Source: Boseongicola sp.
GTDB lineage: Bacteria; Pseudomonadota; Alphaproteobacteria; Rhodobacterales; Rhodobacteraceae
DNA length: 7,719 nucleotides
Reading direction: 5' to 3'
NCBI GenBank assembly: GCA_013042895.1
Contig: JABDPD010000060.1
Coordinates: forward strand, 1-7,719
Below are positions 1 through 7,719 of the stretch, piece by piece (the stretch's first letter is position 1; every line of letters starts with the position of its first letter). Made by a program: the position numbers and the translations under genes. The notes under the pieces were generated by a model, which had not been told where the DNA came from, searched no databases, and worked only from the letters and a program-made list of their open reading frames with translations.

Positions 1-1299
1 ACCTCGCGGTGCGCAAACGGTGGAGAAACTGACAACCGAGCAAGGGTGGCAGAGACACTTCAACTCAGGTCGGAGCGAGCAAGGCTTCTGGGTTATGAGG
101 ACTTTGCTTCCTTCAAGCTTGAGACCGAAATGGCAAAAACTCCTGAAGCAGCTCAGCATTTGTTGATGCAGGTCTGGGAACCCGCCCGAAAAAGCGCACT
201 CGCTGACGCGACAAAACTGCAAGAAATGCTCAACGCAGACGGGATTTCCGGAGACCTGCAACCTTGGGACTGGCGGTACTACAGCGAGAAGCGGCGAGTG
301 GCAGAACACGATCTGGATGAGAGTGCTTTGAAGCCATATCTTCAGTTGGATCGGATGATTGAAGCGGCGTTTGCCTGTGCGAACCGGCTCTTTGGGATAG
401 AGGCTAGGCCACTTGATGACGTCGCACTTAATCATCCGGACGCGCGTGCATGGGAAATTCTGCGGGACGGCGAGCATTTGGCGGTCTTCATTGGTGACTA
501 TTTCGCGCGAAGCTCGAAACGCTCGGGCGCGTGGTGTTCGGCGTTACGCTCACAGCGTAAGCTTGGCAGAGACGTCGCTCCAGTTGTGATCAACGTTTGC
601 AACTTTGCCAAACCTCCAGAAGGCCGACCTGCATTGCTGAGCTATGATGACGCGCGGACGCTGTTTCACGAGTTTGGGCACGCCCTCCACCAGATGTTGA
701 GCGACGTGACCTATGAGACGATATCGGGAACCAGTGTTGCGCGCGATTTCGTTGAGCTGCCAAGCCAGCTATATGAGCATTGGCTGGAAGTGCCTGAAGT
801 CCTGTCTGAATTCGCAACACACGCTGACACGGGCGAGGTGATGCCAAAGGAAATGCTGGACCGCCTTCTCGCCGCGGGAACCTACGACATGGGCTTCCAG
901 ACAGTCGAATATGTCGCCTCGGCACTTGTCGACTTGGACTTCCACCAAGGTGAGCCCCCAGTTGACCCAATGCAACGTCAGGCGGAGATTCTTGACGGAA
1001 TTGGGATGCCTTCATCAATTCCAATGCGTCATGCGACACCGCATTTTGCGCATGTCTTCGCGGGGGATGGCTATTCCAGCGGATACTACAGCTACATGTG
1101 GTCCGAGGTTATGGACGCCGACGCATTTGATGCCTTTCGAGAGGCGAGCGGGCCGTTTGATGCGGGCGTGGCCGCCAAACTGGAGAAATACGTACTTTCG
1201 ACTGGTGGCTCGAAAGACGCCGCCGAACTCTACCTCGAATTTCGGGGCAAGATGCCGGGTCCCGAAGCCTTGCTCAAAGGGCGGGGTCTTGCCGCGTGA
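1..1299 (+). CDS. dcp: M3 family metallopeptidase, Dcp-like dipeptidyl carboxypeptidase (3' part)
   Basis: Zinc peptidase of the thimet-oligopeptidase (M3) family; Dcp-type members remove C-terminal dipeptides from short peptides during peptide turnover. The reading frame is open to the left edge. Codons before the GTG at 46 already encode family sequence (NGGETDNRARVAETLQLRSE), so that GTG is internal and the true start lies outside the window. 432 residues are visible; E. coli Dcp has about 680, so roughly 240-250 N-terminal residues are missing. The zinc motif HEFGH is at bases 667-681, and the third-ligand Glu lies in the following DFVELPSQ. The C-terminal substrate-binding signature HFAHVFAGDGYSSGYYSYMW and the following DADAF are intact. 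The context RTLFHEFGHALH with SGTSVARDFVE resembles Dcp more than oligopeptidase A. A cytoplasmic or periplasmic location cannot be judged without the N-terminus. Its TGA overlaps the GTG of the next gene by 4 nt, which suggests a coupled operon. The family assignment is very secure; the exact specificity is inferred. Confidence 0.95.
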   Translation, partial: TSRCANGGETDNRARVAETLQLRSERARLLGYEDFASFKLETEMAKTPEAAQHLLMQVWEPARKSALADATKLQEMLNADGISGDLQPWDWRYYSEKRRVAEHDLDESALKPYLQLDRMIEAAFACANRLFGIEARPLDDVALNHPDARAWEILRDGEHLAVFIGDYFARSSKRSGAWCSALRSQRKLGRDVAPVVINVCNFAKPPEGRPALLSYDDARTLFHEFGHALHQMLSDVTYETISGTSVARDFVELPSQLYEHWLEVPEVLSEFATHADTGEVMPKEMLDRLLAAGTYDMGFQTVEYVASALVDLDFHQGEPPVDPMQRQAEILDGIGMPSSIPMRHATPHFAHVFAGDGYSSGYYSYMWSEVMDADAFDAFREASGPFDAGVAAKLEKYVLSTGGSKDAAELYLEFRGKMPGPEALLKGRGLAA

Positions 1300-2138
1300 T
1301 TTTCTCACAAGGTGTCGAGGCGAAACTGATAGCAGCCGTACGCCAAGTTGCATCCGAAGAGATTCTCCCGCGATTTAAGTCGTTAGGGGAAGGTGACATC
1401 GCAACGAAATCACGGGCCGATGATCTCGTTACCGTCGCAGATCGCGAAGCCGAGCGGCGGCTCACCGAGGTTGCTGCTTCGCTTCTGCCAGGCGTATCCG
1501 TCGTCGGCGAAGAAGCCGTCTCAGATGACGCGAGCCTTCGTGATGCGATTGATACGAACACATGCCTCATTGTCGACCCAGTCGACGGCACTTGGAACTT
1601 CGCGAATGGTCTGGCGACGTTTGGAGTTATCCTTTCCGTTTCACACGAAGGGAAAACGGTTTGGGGCATGATTTACGACCCAGTCGGCGACGACTGGGTG
1701 GTCGCCACCCGCGGCGAGGGCGCGCGGTTTGTGCGCGCAGATGGCGCAGAGGAACTGTTGCGCTTTAAAGATCGCCCCGGCCTGCAAGCTGAGAGCTCGA
1801 TGGGCTATGTGCACTCATATCTGTTCCACGGTGACGAAAGAAGGCGGTTGTTTGCGCGTTTGGCAGAGTTTCACAAAACAGATGCGCTCAGATGCTCTGC
1901 CCACGAGTATCGGCTTTTAGCCCGTGGCGTGGTCGATTTCTGTGTCTCGCCTGTCCTTAATCCGTGGGATCACGCAGCGGGATGCCTCATCGTAGAAGAA
2001 GCTGGCGGGGTTGCGCGTATGCTAAGTGGCGAACCCTACCGACCGACGGTGCGATCGGGGCGACTTGTCGTGGCCTCGTCTGAGGCGATGTGGAACATGG
2101 TTGCCAGCACGATCAGCGGAGCTGAAAGTTCGATTTAA
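1296..2138 (+). CDS. Inositol monophosphatase family phosphatase (IMPase/CysQ/HisN superfamily)
   Basis: Mg2+-dependent, Li+-sensitive-type phosphomonoesterase fold, 280 residues, the normal family length. Metal-site motifs are all present: GEE at residues 71-73, DPVDGT at 94-99 followed by NFANG, and WDHAAG at 224-229 followed by EEAGG at 234-238. The N-terminal TVADREAE (46-53) is also typical. The start is GTG at 1296, embedded in GTGA with the peptidase stop, so translation is probably coupled; a purine-rich stretch (AAAGGGCGGGG) lies further upstream. The substrate cannot be read from these motifs. Family members act on inositol-1-phosphate, histidinol phosphate, or PAP (CysQ). The convergent Sat-CysC gene makes a PAP-phosphatase role attractive, but that is inference from position only. 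It ends at a TAA that overlaps the stop of the convergent gene. No truncation or odd residues were seen. Confidence 0.93.
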   Translation: MIFSQGVEAKLIAAVRQVASEEILPRFKSLGEGDIATKSRADDLVTVADREAERRLTEVAASLLPGVSVVGEEAVSDDASLRDAIDTNTCLIVDPVDGTWNFANGLATFGVILSVSHEGKTVWGMIYDPVGDDWVVATRGEGARFVRADGAEELLRFKDRPGLQAESSMGYVHSYLFHGDERRRLFARLAEFHKTDALRCSAHEYRLLARGVVDFCVSPVLNPWDHAAGCLIVEEAGGVARMLSGEPYRPTVRSGRLVVASSEAMWNMVASTISGAESSI

Positions 2139-3841
2139 CCTGCAACAAGACCCATCTGTTCGAGTTTTAGCAGAACTTGATGTGCACAGTGATCCACTTC
2201 AACGTTCTCGGTATCGACACGAAGCTCTGGCGCTTCGGGAACATCGTAAGGATCTGAAATCCCAGTAAATTCCTTAATCTTCCCTTCGCGGGCGAGTTTA
2301 TAAAGCCCCTTGCGGTCACGACGTTCGCATTCCTCAAGTCTTGTTGCGATGTGCACTTCGACAAAGGCTCCAAACATTTCGACGTCTTCGCGGACAGCGC
2401 GGCGCGTCGTAGCGTATGGCGCGATCGGAGCGCATATTGCGATGCCCCCATTCTTGGTTATTTCGCTTGCAACATAGCCAATCCGACGGATGTTCAAATC
2501 GCGGTGTTTCTTGGAAAACCCAAGTTCAGAAGAAAGATTTTTGCGAACAATATCGCCATCCAAGAGAGTGACCGGACGCCCGCCCATTTCCATTAGCTTG
2601 ACCATCAAAGCATTCGCGACAGTGGACTTCCCTGAGCCTGACAAACCAGTGAAAAAGACGGTGAAGCCTTGCTGCGCGCGCGGCGGATACCGCCGGCGAA
2701 GTTGATCGACCACTTCCGGGAACGAAAACCATTCGGGAATCTCCAGACCTTCACGCAATCGACGACGCAGTTCGGTGCCCGAGATATTTAGGACAGTGGA
2801 TCCATCTAACACTTCGTCCGCCGGCTCGTATTGCGCACGTTCCTGAACATAGACCATGTGCTTGAAATCCACCATCTCGATGCCAATCTCGCCCTGATGT
2901 TCGCGGAACAACTCCTGAGCTTCATAGGGTCCATAGAAATCATCACCTTTGGAGTTCTTACCTGGCCCAGCATGATCACGGCCTATGATCATGTGCGTAC
3001 AACCGTGGTTGCGCCGGATCAGCCCGTGCCACACAGCCTCGCGGGGGCCTGCCATGCGCATGGCGAGATTTAAAAGGCTCATAGTCGTGGTCGCGGCCGG
3101 ATACTTGTCGAGAACCGCTTCGTAGCATCGAACACGTGTGAAATGATCAACATCGCCCGGCTTGGTGAGACCAACGACCGGGTGAATTAGAAGGTTTGCT
3201 TGCGCTTCTTTGGCGGCGCGAAAAGTCAGTTCCTGGTGGGCGCGATGCAGCGGGTTGCGGGTCTGGAACGCGACAACCCGGCGCCAACCAAGTTTCCGAA
3301 AGTATGCGCGCAACTCGTTCGGCGTATCGCGGCGCATTTTGAAGTCATAGTGAACAGGCTGTTGAATGCCCGTGATCGCTCCGCCGAGGTAAACCGGGCC
3401 CGCGACATTGTGGAGATAGTTAACAGCCGGATGCGCCTCGTCGTTTGCGCCGAATACTCTCTCAGCTTCCCGAGTCTTGTCGGGGACCCAACGGTCCGAA
3501 ACGGAGAGGATCGCAAGAATTACACCTTCCTGATCCCGCAGTGCAATATCCTGGCCCACTGTCAGGGCATCGGCGAAACTCTGACTAACGTCGAGCGTGA
3601 TCGGCATTGGCCAAAGAGTTCCATCGGTAAGGCGCAAATTTTTTACAACGCCATTGTAATCTTCTTCGCCAAGAAAGCCCTTCAGCGGGTTAAACCCACC
3701 GTTCATCAATAACTCAAGGTCGCATATCTGCCTCGGGGTTAGGTCCCAAGACGGCATATCTCCGGCTTCAGCCTTTAGCTTCTGAGCACTCTCATATGAA
3801 ACATAAAGCTCCGGAATCGGGACGTGGTTTGGGATTTGCAT
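2135..3841 (-). CDS. sat-cysC: Bifunctional sulfate adenylyltransferase / adenylylsulfate kinase (Sat-CysC fusion)
   Basis: Catalyses the first two steps of sulfate activation in the cytoplasm: ATP + sulfate to APS, then APS + ATP to PAPS. 568 residues. Residues 1 to about 155 are the PUA-like ATP-sulfurylase N-terminal domain. Residues 160-375 are the catalytic domain, with QTRNPLHRAH at 193-202 and GRDHAGPG at 287-294. Residues from about 390 are APS kinase, with the P-loop GLSGSGKST at 399-407, DGD at 428-430, RDLNIRRIG at 447-455, RDRKGLYKLA at 508-517 and GISDPYD at 527-533. The intact P-loop and DGD argue for an active kinase, unlike the regulatory C-terminal domain of fungal ATP sulfurylase. 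The sulfurylase-first domain order is opposite to animal PAPS synthases. The ATG at 3841 gives a normal N-terminus, with only a weak ribosome site (AAAGTGA) upstream. trxB lies upstream on the same strand after a 166-nt gap. Confidence 0.97.
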   Translation of the reverse strand: MQIPNHVPIPELYVSYESAQKLKAEAGDMPSWDLTPRQICDLELLMNGGFNPLKGFLGEEDYNGVVKNLRLTDGTLWPMPITLDVSQSFADALTVGQDIALRDQEGVILAILSVSDRWVPDKTREAERVFGANDEAHPAVNYLHNVAGPVYLGGAITGIQQPVHYDFKMRRDTPNELRAYFRKLGWRRVVAFQTRNPLHRAHQELTFRAAKEAQANLLIHPVVGLTKPGDVDHFTRVRCYEAVLDKYPAATTTMSLLNLAMRMAGPREAVWHGLIRRNHGCTHMIIGRDHAGPGKNSKGDDFYGPYEAQELFREHQGEIGIEMVDFKHMVYVQERAQYEPADEVLDGSTVLNISGTELRRRLREGLEIPEWFSFPEVVDQLRRRYPPRAQQGFTVFFTGLSGSGKSTVANALMVKLMEMGGRPVTLLDGDIVRKNLSSELGFSKKHRDLNIRRIGYVASEITKNGGIAICAPIAPYATTRRAVREDVEMFGAFVEVHIATRLEECERRDRKGLYKLAREGKIKEFTGISDPYDVPEAPELRVDTENVEVDHCAHQVLLKLEQMGLVAG

Positions 3842-3874
3842 TGGTTCACTTTGCCATGGGTCGATTGCCGGGCA

Positions 3875-3902
3875 GGTATCGCACGGTTCACGGTAAGTTC
3901 AA
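3875..3902 (-). promoter_or_regulatory. Candidate promoter of sat-cysC
   Basis: On the minus strand, TTGAAC (3902-3897) is followed after 16 nt by GATACC (3880-3875). This resembles a sigma-70-type -35/-10 pair with a good -35 and a weak -10, and would give a leader of roughly 25-30 nt before the ATG at 3841. The -35 region sits in a repetitive stretch with TTCA repeats and a CGGT/ACCG pair (3891-3894 and 3909-3912), which could be an operator. This is pattern matching only. Confidence 0.3.
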
Positions 3903-3942
3903 GTTAAGACCGAAAAAAGCTTAGTAGGCCATAGTGAGGTGT

Positions 3943-3983
3943 GTGCAGGCCACGGCCACTGAGAAATCCACGTTCGCCTGCAC
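3943..3983 (-). repeat. 8-bp inverted repeat in the trxB-sat gap, possible RNA hairpin
   Basis: GTGCAGGC (3943-3950) and GCCTGCAC (3976-3983) are perfect inverted repeats separated by 25 nt, located 25-65 nt downstream of the trxB stop. On the minus-strand transcript the structure is followed about 26 nt later by a run of six T (3917-3912). The T run does not abut the stem, so this is not a classical intrinsic terminator. It could be a Rho-dependent 3' end structure, a processing site or an operator. The rest of the gap 3842-4007 holds no convincing gene. Confidence 0.3.
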
Positions 3984-4007
3984 TGCCAAGCAACTGACTT
4001 GTCCTGC

Positions 4008-5670
<1,663 letters not shown>

Positions 5671-5674
<4 letters not shown>

Positions 5675-6474
5675 GCGATTGCGGCGAGCTCAGCGGCTGA
5701 AATGCGAGGAGCCGTCAGGCGTCCGAAGTCGCGGATATTGCGGATATAAGGGAAGAACATCAAGAAATGCTGCATCATCTCATCTGACAACGACAATGCC
5801 GCGTCGGGGCCGGGGTGATATGTTTCGACTTCCATACCGGCGGCGAAGATCGTCTCGTGTTTTTCGCATGCCAGATGGTAGACGCGCGTGGCCGCAACGG
5901 GGTTTACTTCTATCACAGACATTCCGTCGGCGGCGGCTGACAACGGCACAAGTGCCGTGTCGGCTCCTAGCGCTGCGCGCACCTTCGGATCGCGGTTAAA
6001 GCGACGCGCGTGGGGGCCAAAGGTCTGGTCTTGTGCAGGCCTTCCAAGACCGAAGGCGTCCGGCATCACACGATAAAGTCGGTCTGGAAGTTCCGACATC
6101 GACGGTGCTCCGGGAACAAGAGTGATGGCGCCCTTCCAAAGCAATTGTGCCGTGTGGCCGCCAGCACATTCGAGCATTGTTCCGGGCAGGAGGTCCTCAA
6201 CGGCGACAGGACCTTCGGTCGTCTGAACCAGAACGCCATGAGCAAACGCGCCGAAGGCTTGCTCAAAGACAGGGAGAGCCGGTGCAACGCGAATGGCCGA
6301 TTGAACTCCGTTATCGTCGAGCCATTCGACCTCGAACCGCCGTGTCAGCTTGGTCGACAGCGATTGTGAGCGCGGCCGTGTGACCCGCCGAGCCGTCCAA
6401 CGCGCTTCGGAGTGAACGCGACGCGTGGGTGTTTCTCCGGGAAACGGGGGCAGTGTCGGCGGGGTATAGCTCAT
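5671..6474 (-). CDS. Stand-alone Hint (Hedgehog/intein)-domain protein, predicted catalytic Cys replaced
   Basis: 267 residues. After a basic, proline/arginine-rich N-terminus (about 1-46), residues 76-222 match the Hint_2 type domain common in Rhodobacterales: AFAHGVLVQTTEGPVAVEDL from 76, LLWKG at 111-115, the GPHARRF region at 153-159, HETIFAAG at 206-213 and the closing VETYHPG at 216-222. Family members usually start this domain with CFxxGT, where Cys is the nucleophile for self-splicing or self-cleavage. Here the aligned residue is Ala76, and the only Cys residues are 103 and 203, so autoprocessing is not expected. No secretion repeats or partner domain are present. The biological role is unknown. 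The ATG at 6474 has AGAAGG upstream at suitable spacing. It overlaps the convergent regulator by 4 nt. The domain call is fairly secure from remembered family pattern, not from a search. Confidence 0.82.
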
Positions 6475-6523
6475 GTATTTAACCTTCTGGCAGCGTTTAG
6501 GTCTTGTTGGTTAAGTGTCTCAC

Positions 6524-6548
6524 TGCGCCACAATTTGGGCGCAAATTG
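6524..6548 (-). repeat. Overlapping inverted repeats upstream of the Hint gene
   Basis: CAATTTG (6531-6537) and CAAATTG (6542-6548) form a 7-bp stem with a 4-nt loop. TGCGCC (6524-6529) and GGCGCA (6538-6543) form a 6-bp stem with an 8-nt loop. They share bases and cannot form together. They lie directly after the stop of the small ORF (6551) and 50-75 nt before the Hint start, so they could be an attenuator-like RNA, an mRNA-processing hairpin or a dimeric protein site. No T run follows. Confidence 0.4.
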
Positions 6549-6550
6549 CG

Positions 6551-6685
6551 TTAGCTCTGATCTGTGATCATTGGCTTTGGCGCTTGTTCTGCGGGGTCTC
6601 GGGGGTCAACCGTTGTATCTGAGTTCGCATATTTCGCGGCCGTCTCGATCACGCTTTGCATCCAACGTGGCTTGGCTTTCATCAT
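6551..6685 (-). CDS. Small hypothetical protein, 44 codons
   Basis: This short ORF lies in the 320-nt gap between pgeF and the Hint gene, on their strand. The sequence begins MMKAKPRWMQSVIETAAKYA and ends in TDQS before TAA. GGAG (plus-strand 6691-6694) stands 5 nt before the first ATG and 8 nt before the second (6682), so either start is well served; from the second the product is 43 aa. The N-terminal half (residues 3-20) is basic with an amphipathic-helix look; the C-terminal half is Pro/Asp-rich and probably disordered. No Cys, signal peptide or membrane segment is seen. I do not recognise a characterised family, though short RWMxSVI-type proteins seem familiar from this group of bacteria. 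It starts 109 nt after pgeF and ends 76 nt before the Hint gene. No function can be offered. Confidence 0.6.
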   Translation of the reverse strand: MMKAKPRWMQSVIETAAKYANSDTTVDPRDPAEQAPKPMITDQS

Positions 6686-6794
6686 CCGGTCTCCATCTTT
6701 TCGTCTCAGCGTAAATTCGCCGCTGATGTGAAGACAGTGTCACCCTTTAATGGGGCAATCGCGTGGCAGATTCAGGGTAGTTTAAGACGGGCTG
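6686..6794. other. Intergenic gap between pgeF and the small ORF
   Basis: This 109-nt stretch has only weak structure: TCAGCG (6706-6711) pairs with CGCTGA (6721-6726) across 9 nt, and CCC/GGG around 6744-6756 could form a tiny hairpin. Neither is followed by a T run on the minus strand. It may hold the promoter of the small ORF and Hint gene, but I see no convincing -35/-10 pair. Confidence 0.4.
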
Positions 6795-7553
6795 CTAAAG
6801 TCGGATTGTTGAGATTAGGCGGCCGTAATCTGCTTCCTGTGCATGAACGCTGCGCCGATAGGAGTAAAAACGGTCCGGATCGGAATATGTGCAATGACGG
6901 ATCCACTCGACATCGCGAAGACCCGCATCGCGCATGCAGTGAAGCCCGTAAGCTGGCAAATCAAAATGCATCCGATTACCATTACCGCCAGCAAAGAAGC
7001 GGCTGTTTTCCGGATCGTCATCTACGAAAGCTTCAAAGAACTCCGGCCCAACTTCATAGGCGGTTTGGCTGATTGTTGGACCAATCGCTGCCCGGATGTG
7101 TTCGCGCGTAGCTCCGAGTGACACCATTTCTTCAATCGTTGCTTCGAGGACGCCGTTCGCCGCGCCCTTCCAGCCAGCATGGGCAGCGCCAATCACGCCC
7201 GCATTGGTGTCAGCAAAAAGCACAGGCTGGCAGTCTGCGGTCAGAATCGACAAACAAACATCTGGGGCATTCGTGACCATTGCGTCTGCTTCGATCACAT
7301 TTGAATTTATGCCGGAATTAACTGTAACCACCCGCGCCGAATGTACCTGATGAACCCCCGCCATGTGCTCGAGTTCCACGCTCATGGCTTCGGCAACACG
7401 ACCACGATTGATCAAAACGATTTCACGCTGATCCGACGATCCGAGGCCGCAGTTTAATCCTTCAAACACGCCACTGGACGCGCCGCCCCGACGTGTGAAG
7501 AATCCGTGTTTAATCGGGTTCAGCATGTCAGATGTCAGAATTTCCAGCGTCAC
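6795..7553 (-). CDS. pgeF: Peptidoglycan editing factor PgeF / YfiH (laccase-domain, polyphenol-oxidase family)
   Basis: Member of the DUF152/YfiH family. E. coli YfiH removes mis-incorporated L-Ser from peptidoglycan precursors, and relatives (FAMIN) act on purine nucleosides; older annotations as laccase or polyphenol oxidase are misleading. 252 residues, full length. The zinc-site residues are visible: His71 in VHQVHSA, Cys108 in LTADCQPVLF and His125 in GAAHAGWKG. The conserved HGFFTRRGG (16-24), AAIGPTI (155-161) and FYSYRR (229-234) are also present. The start is GTG at 7553, supported by GGGAG 7 nt upstream and by its 4-nt overlap (GTGA) with the end of the methyltransferase gene, implying translational coupling. 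It is cytoplasmic by family, with no signal peptide. Which substrate is physiological here is unknown. Confidence 0.95.
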   Translation of the reverse strand: MTLEILTSDMLNPIKHGFFTRRGGASSGVFEGLNCGLGSSDQREIVLINRGRVAEAMSVELEHMAGVHQVHSARVVTVNSGINSNVIEADAMVTNAPDVCLSILTADCQPVLFADTNAGVIGAAHAGWKGAANGVLEATIEEMVSLGATREHIRAAIGPTISQTAYEVGPEFFEAFVDDDPENSRFFAGGNGNRMHFDLPAYGLHCMRDAGLRDVEWIRHCTYSDPDRFYSYRRSVHAQEADYGRLISTIRL

Positions 7554-7719
7554 GCGGTTACTCCCGGAGGCAAGGTGGCACCTTGCGGAAAGAGGGTCAT
7601 CACTTTGAACAGGGTTCCCATTTCGTCGGGATGCGTCAAGCGCCGATGTGCGGCTATGTGTTGATCAAGTGCTGCGCCCTCGAGGTTTTGTGCAAGGGCT
7701 TGAGCGCGGCTCGTGATGC
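7550..7719 (-). CDS. SAM-dependent methyltransferase, MidA/NDUFAF7 family (C-terminal end only)
   Basis: The minus-strand frame is open from the right edge to a TGA at 7552-7550, giving the last 55 residues. It contains AAHRRLTHPDEMGTLFKVMT, whose LTHPDEMGTLFKVM core is the C-terminal signature of COG1565 (MidA/NDUFAF7) class I methyltransferases, and ends in LPPGVTA. Mitochondrial NDUFAF7 methylates an arginine of complex I; the bacterial substrate is not established. The SAM-binding motifs lie outside the window. The order methyltransferase then pgeF, with a GTGA overlap, is what one expects in Rhodobacterales, where lgt usually precedes them. The assignment rests on a short fragment plus context. 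Confidence 0.8.
   Translation of the reverse strand, partial: ITSRAQALAQNLEGAALDQHIAAHRRLTHPDEMGTLFKVMTLFPQGATLPPGVTA

Noticed and set aside
46..48. GTG at 46 as the peptidase start
   Set aside because: In-frame upstream codons to the window edge encode conserved M3 residues, so the gene is cut by the window.
911..1378. Plus-strand ORF of 155 codons in another frame of the peptidase
   Set aside because: It overlaps conserved M3 sequence and the phosphatase start; composition looks like a frame shadow.
3200..3712. Plus-strand ORF of 170 codons
   Set aside because: It lies wholly antisense to Sat-CysC, whose domains and motifs are intact; it is a shadow frame without a recognisable product.
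3921..3971. 16-residue mini-ORF (GTG start) in the trxB-sat gap, minus strand, with Cys and His
   Set aside because: Considered as a leader peptide, but it has only a weak ribosome site, ends well before the candidate sat promoter, and continues the trxB frame after its stop.
6558..6570. TGATC-TGT-GATCA perfect 13-bp palindrome
   Set aside because: It falls inside the last codons of the small ORF and is short; may be chance, so it was not listed as an operator.
6744..6756. CCC/GGG mini-hairpin after pgeF as a terminator
   Set aside because: Only 3 bp of stem and no T run on the minus strand.

Overview
The window looks like ordinary core chromosome of an alphaproteobacterium, most likely of the Rhodobacterales/Roseobacter group. 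The basis is the combination of genes: a Dcp-type M3 peptidase, an inositol-monophosphatase-family enzyme, a fused Sat-CysC, trxB divergent from an Lrp/AsnC regulator, a stand-alone Hint-domain protein, and a MidA-family methyltransferase followed by PgeF. Genus and species cannot be read from the sequence. I see no insertion sequence, phage gene, CRISPR array, tRNA or rRNA.

Layout, left to right. Plus strand: the C-terminal part of an M3 dipeptidyl carboxypeptidase (1-1299, open at the left edge), overlapping by 4 nt an inositol-monophosphatase-family phosphatase (1296-2138). Minus strand: a bifunctional ATP sulfurylase/APS kinase (2135-3841) and thioredoxin reductase (4008-4997), separated by a 166-nt gap that holds a candidate sat promoter and an 8-bp inverted repeat. 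Plus strand: an Lrp/AsnC regulator (5174-5674), divergent from trxB across an AT-rich 176-nt region. Minus strand again, read from the right edge leftwards: the last 55 codons of a MidA/NDUFAF7-family methyltransferase (7550-7719), pgeF (6795-7553), an unlisted 44-codon small ORF (6551-6685), and a Hint-domain protein (5671-6474).

How the genes may work together. Sat-CysC makes PAPS from sulfate. Thioredoxin reductase supplies the reduced thioredoxin used by PAPS reductases. IMPase-family enzymes of the CysQ branch remove the PAP by-product. The middle of the window can therefore be read as a loose sulfate-assimilation neighbourhood, although the phosphatase's substrate is not shown by its sequence. 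The pgeF-methyltransferase pair is a translationally coupled operon end.

The most notable observations are modest. All four gene junctions that touch do so by exactly 4 nt: two GTGA stop/start overlaps and two palindromic double stops (TTAA and CTAG). The Hint protein has Ala where the family's catalytic Cys is expected. A small ORF with a good ribosome binding site lies upstream of the Hint gene, and two mutually exclusive hairpins sit between them. I did not find a convincing new multi-gene system.
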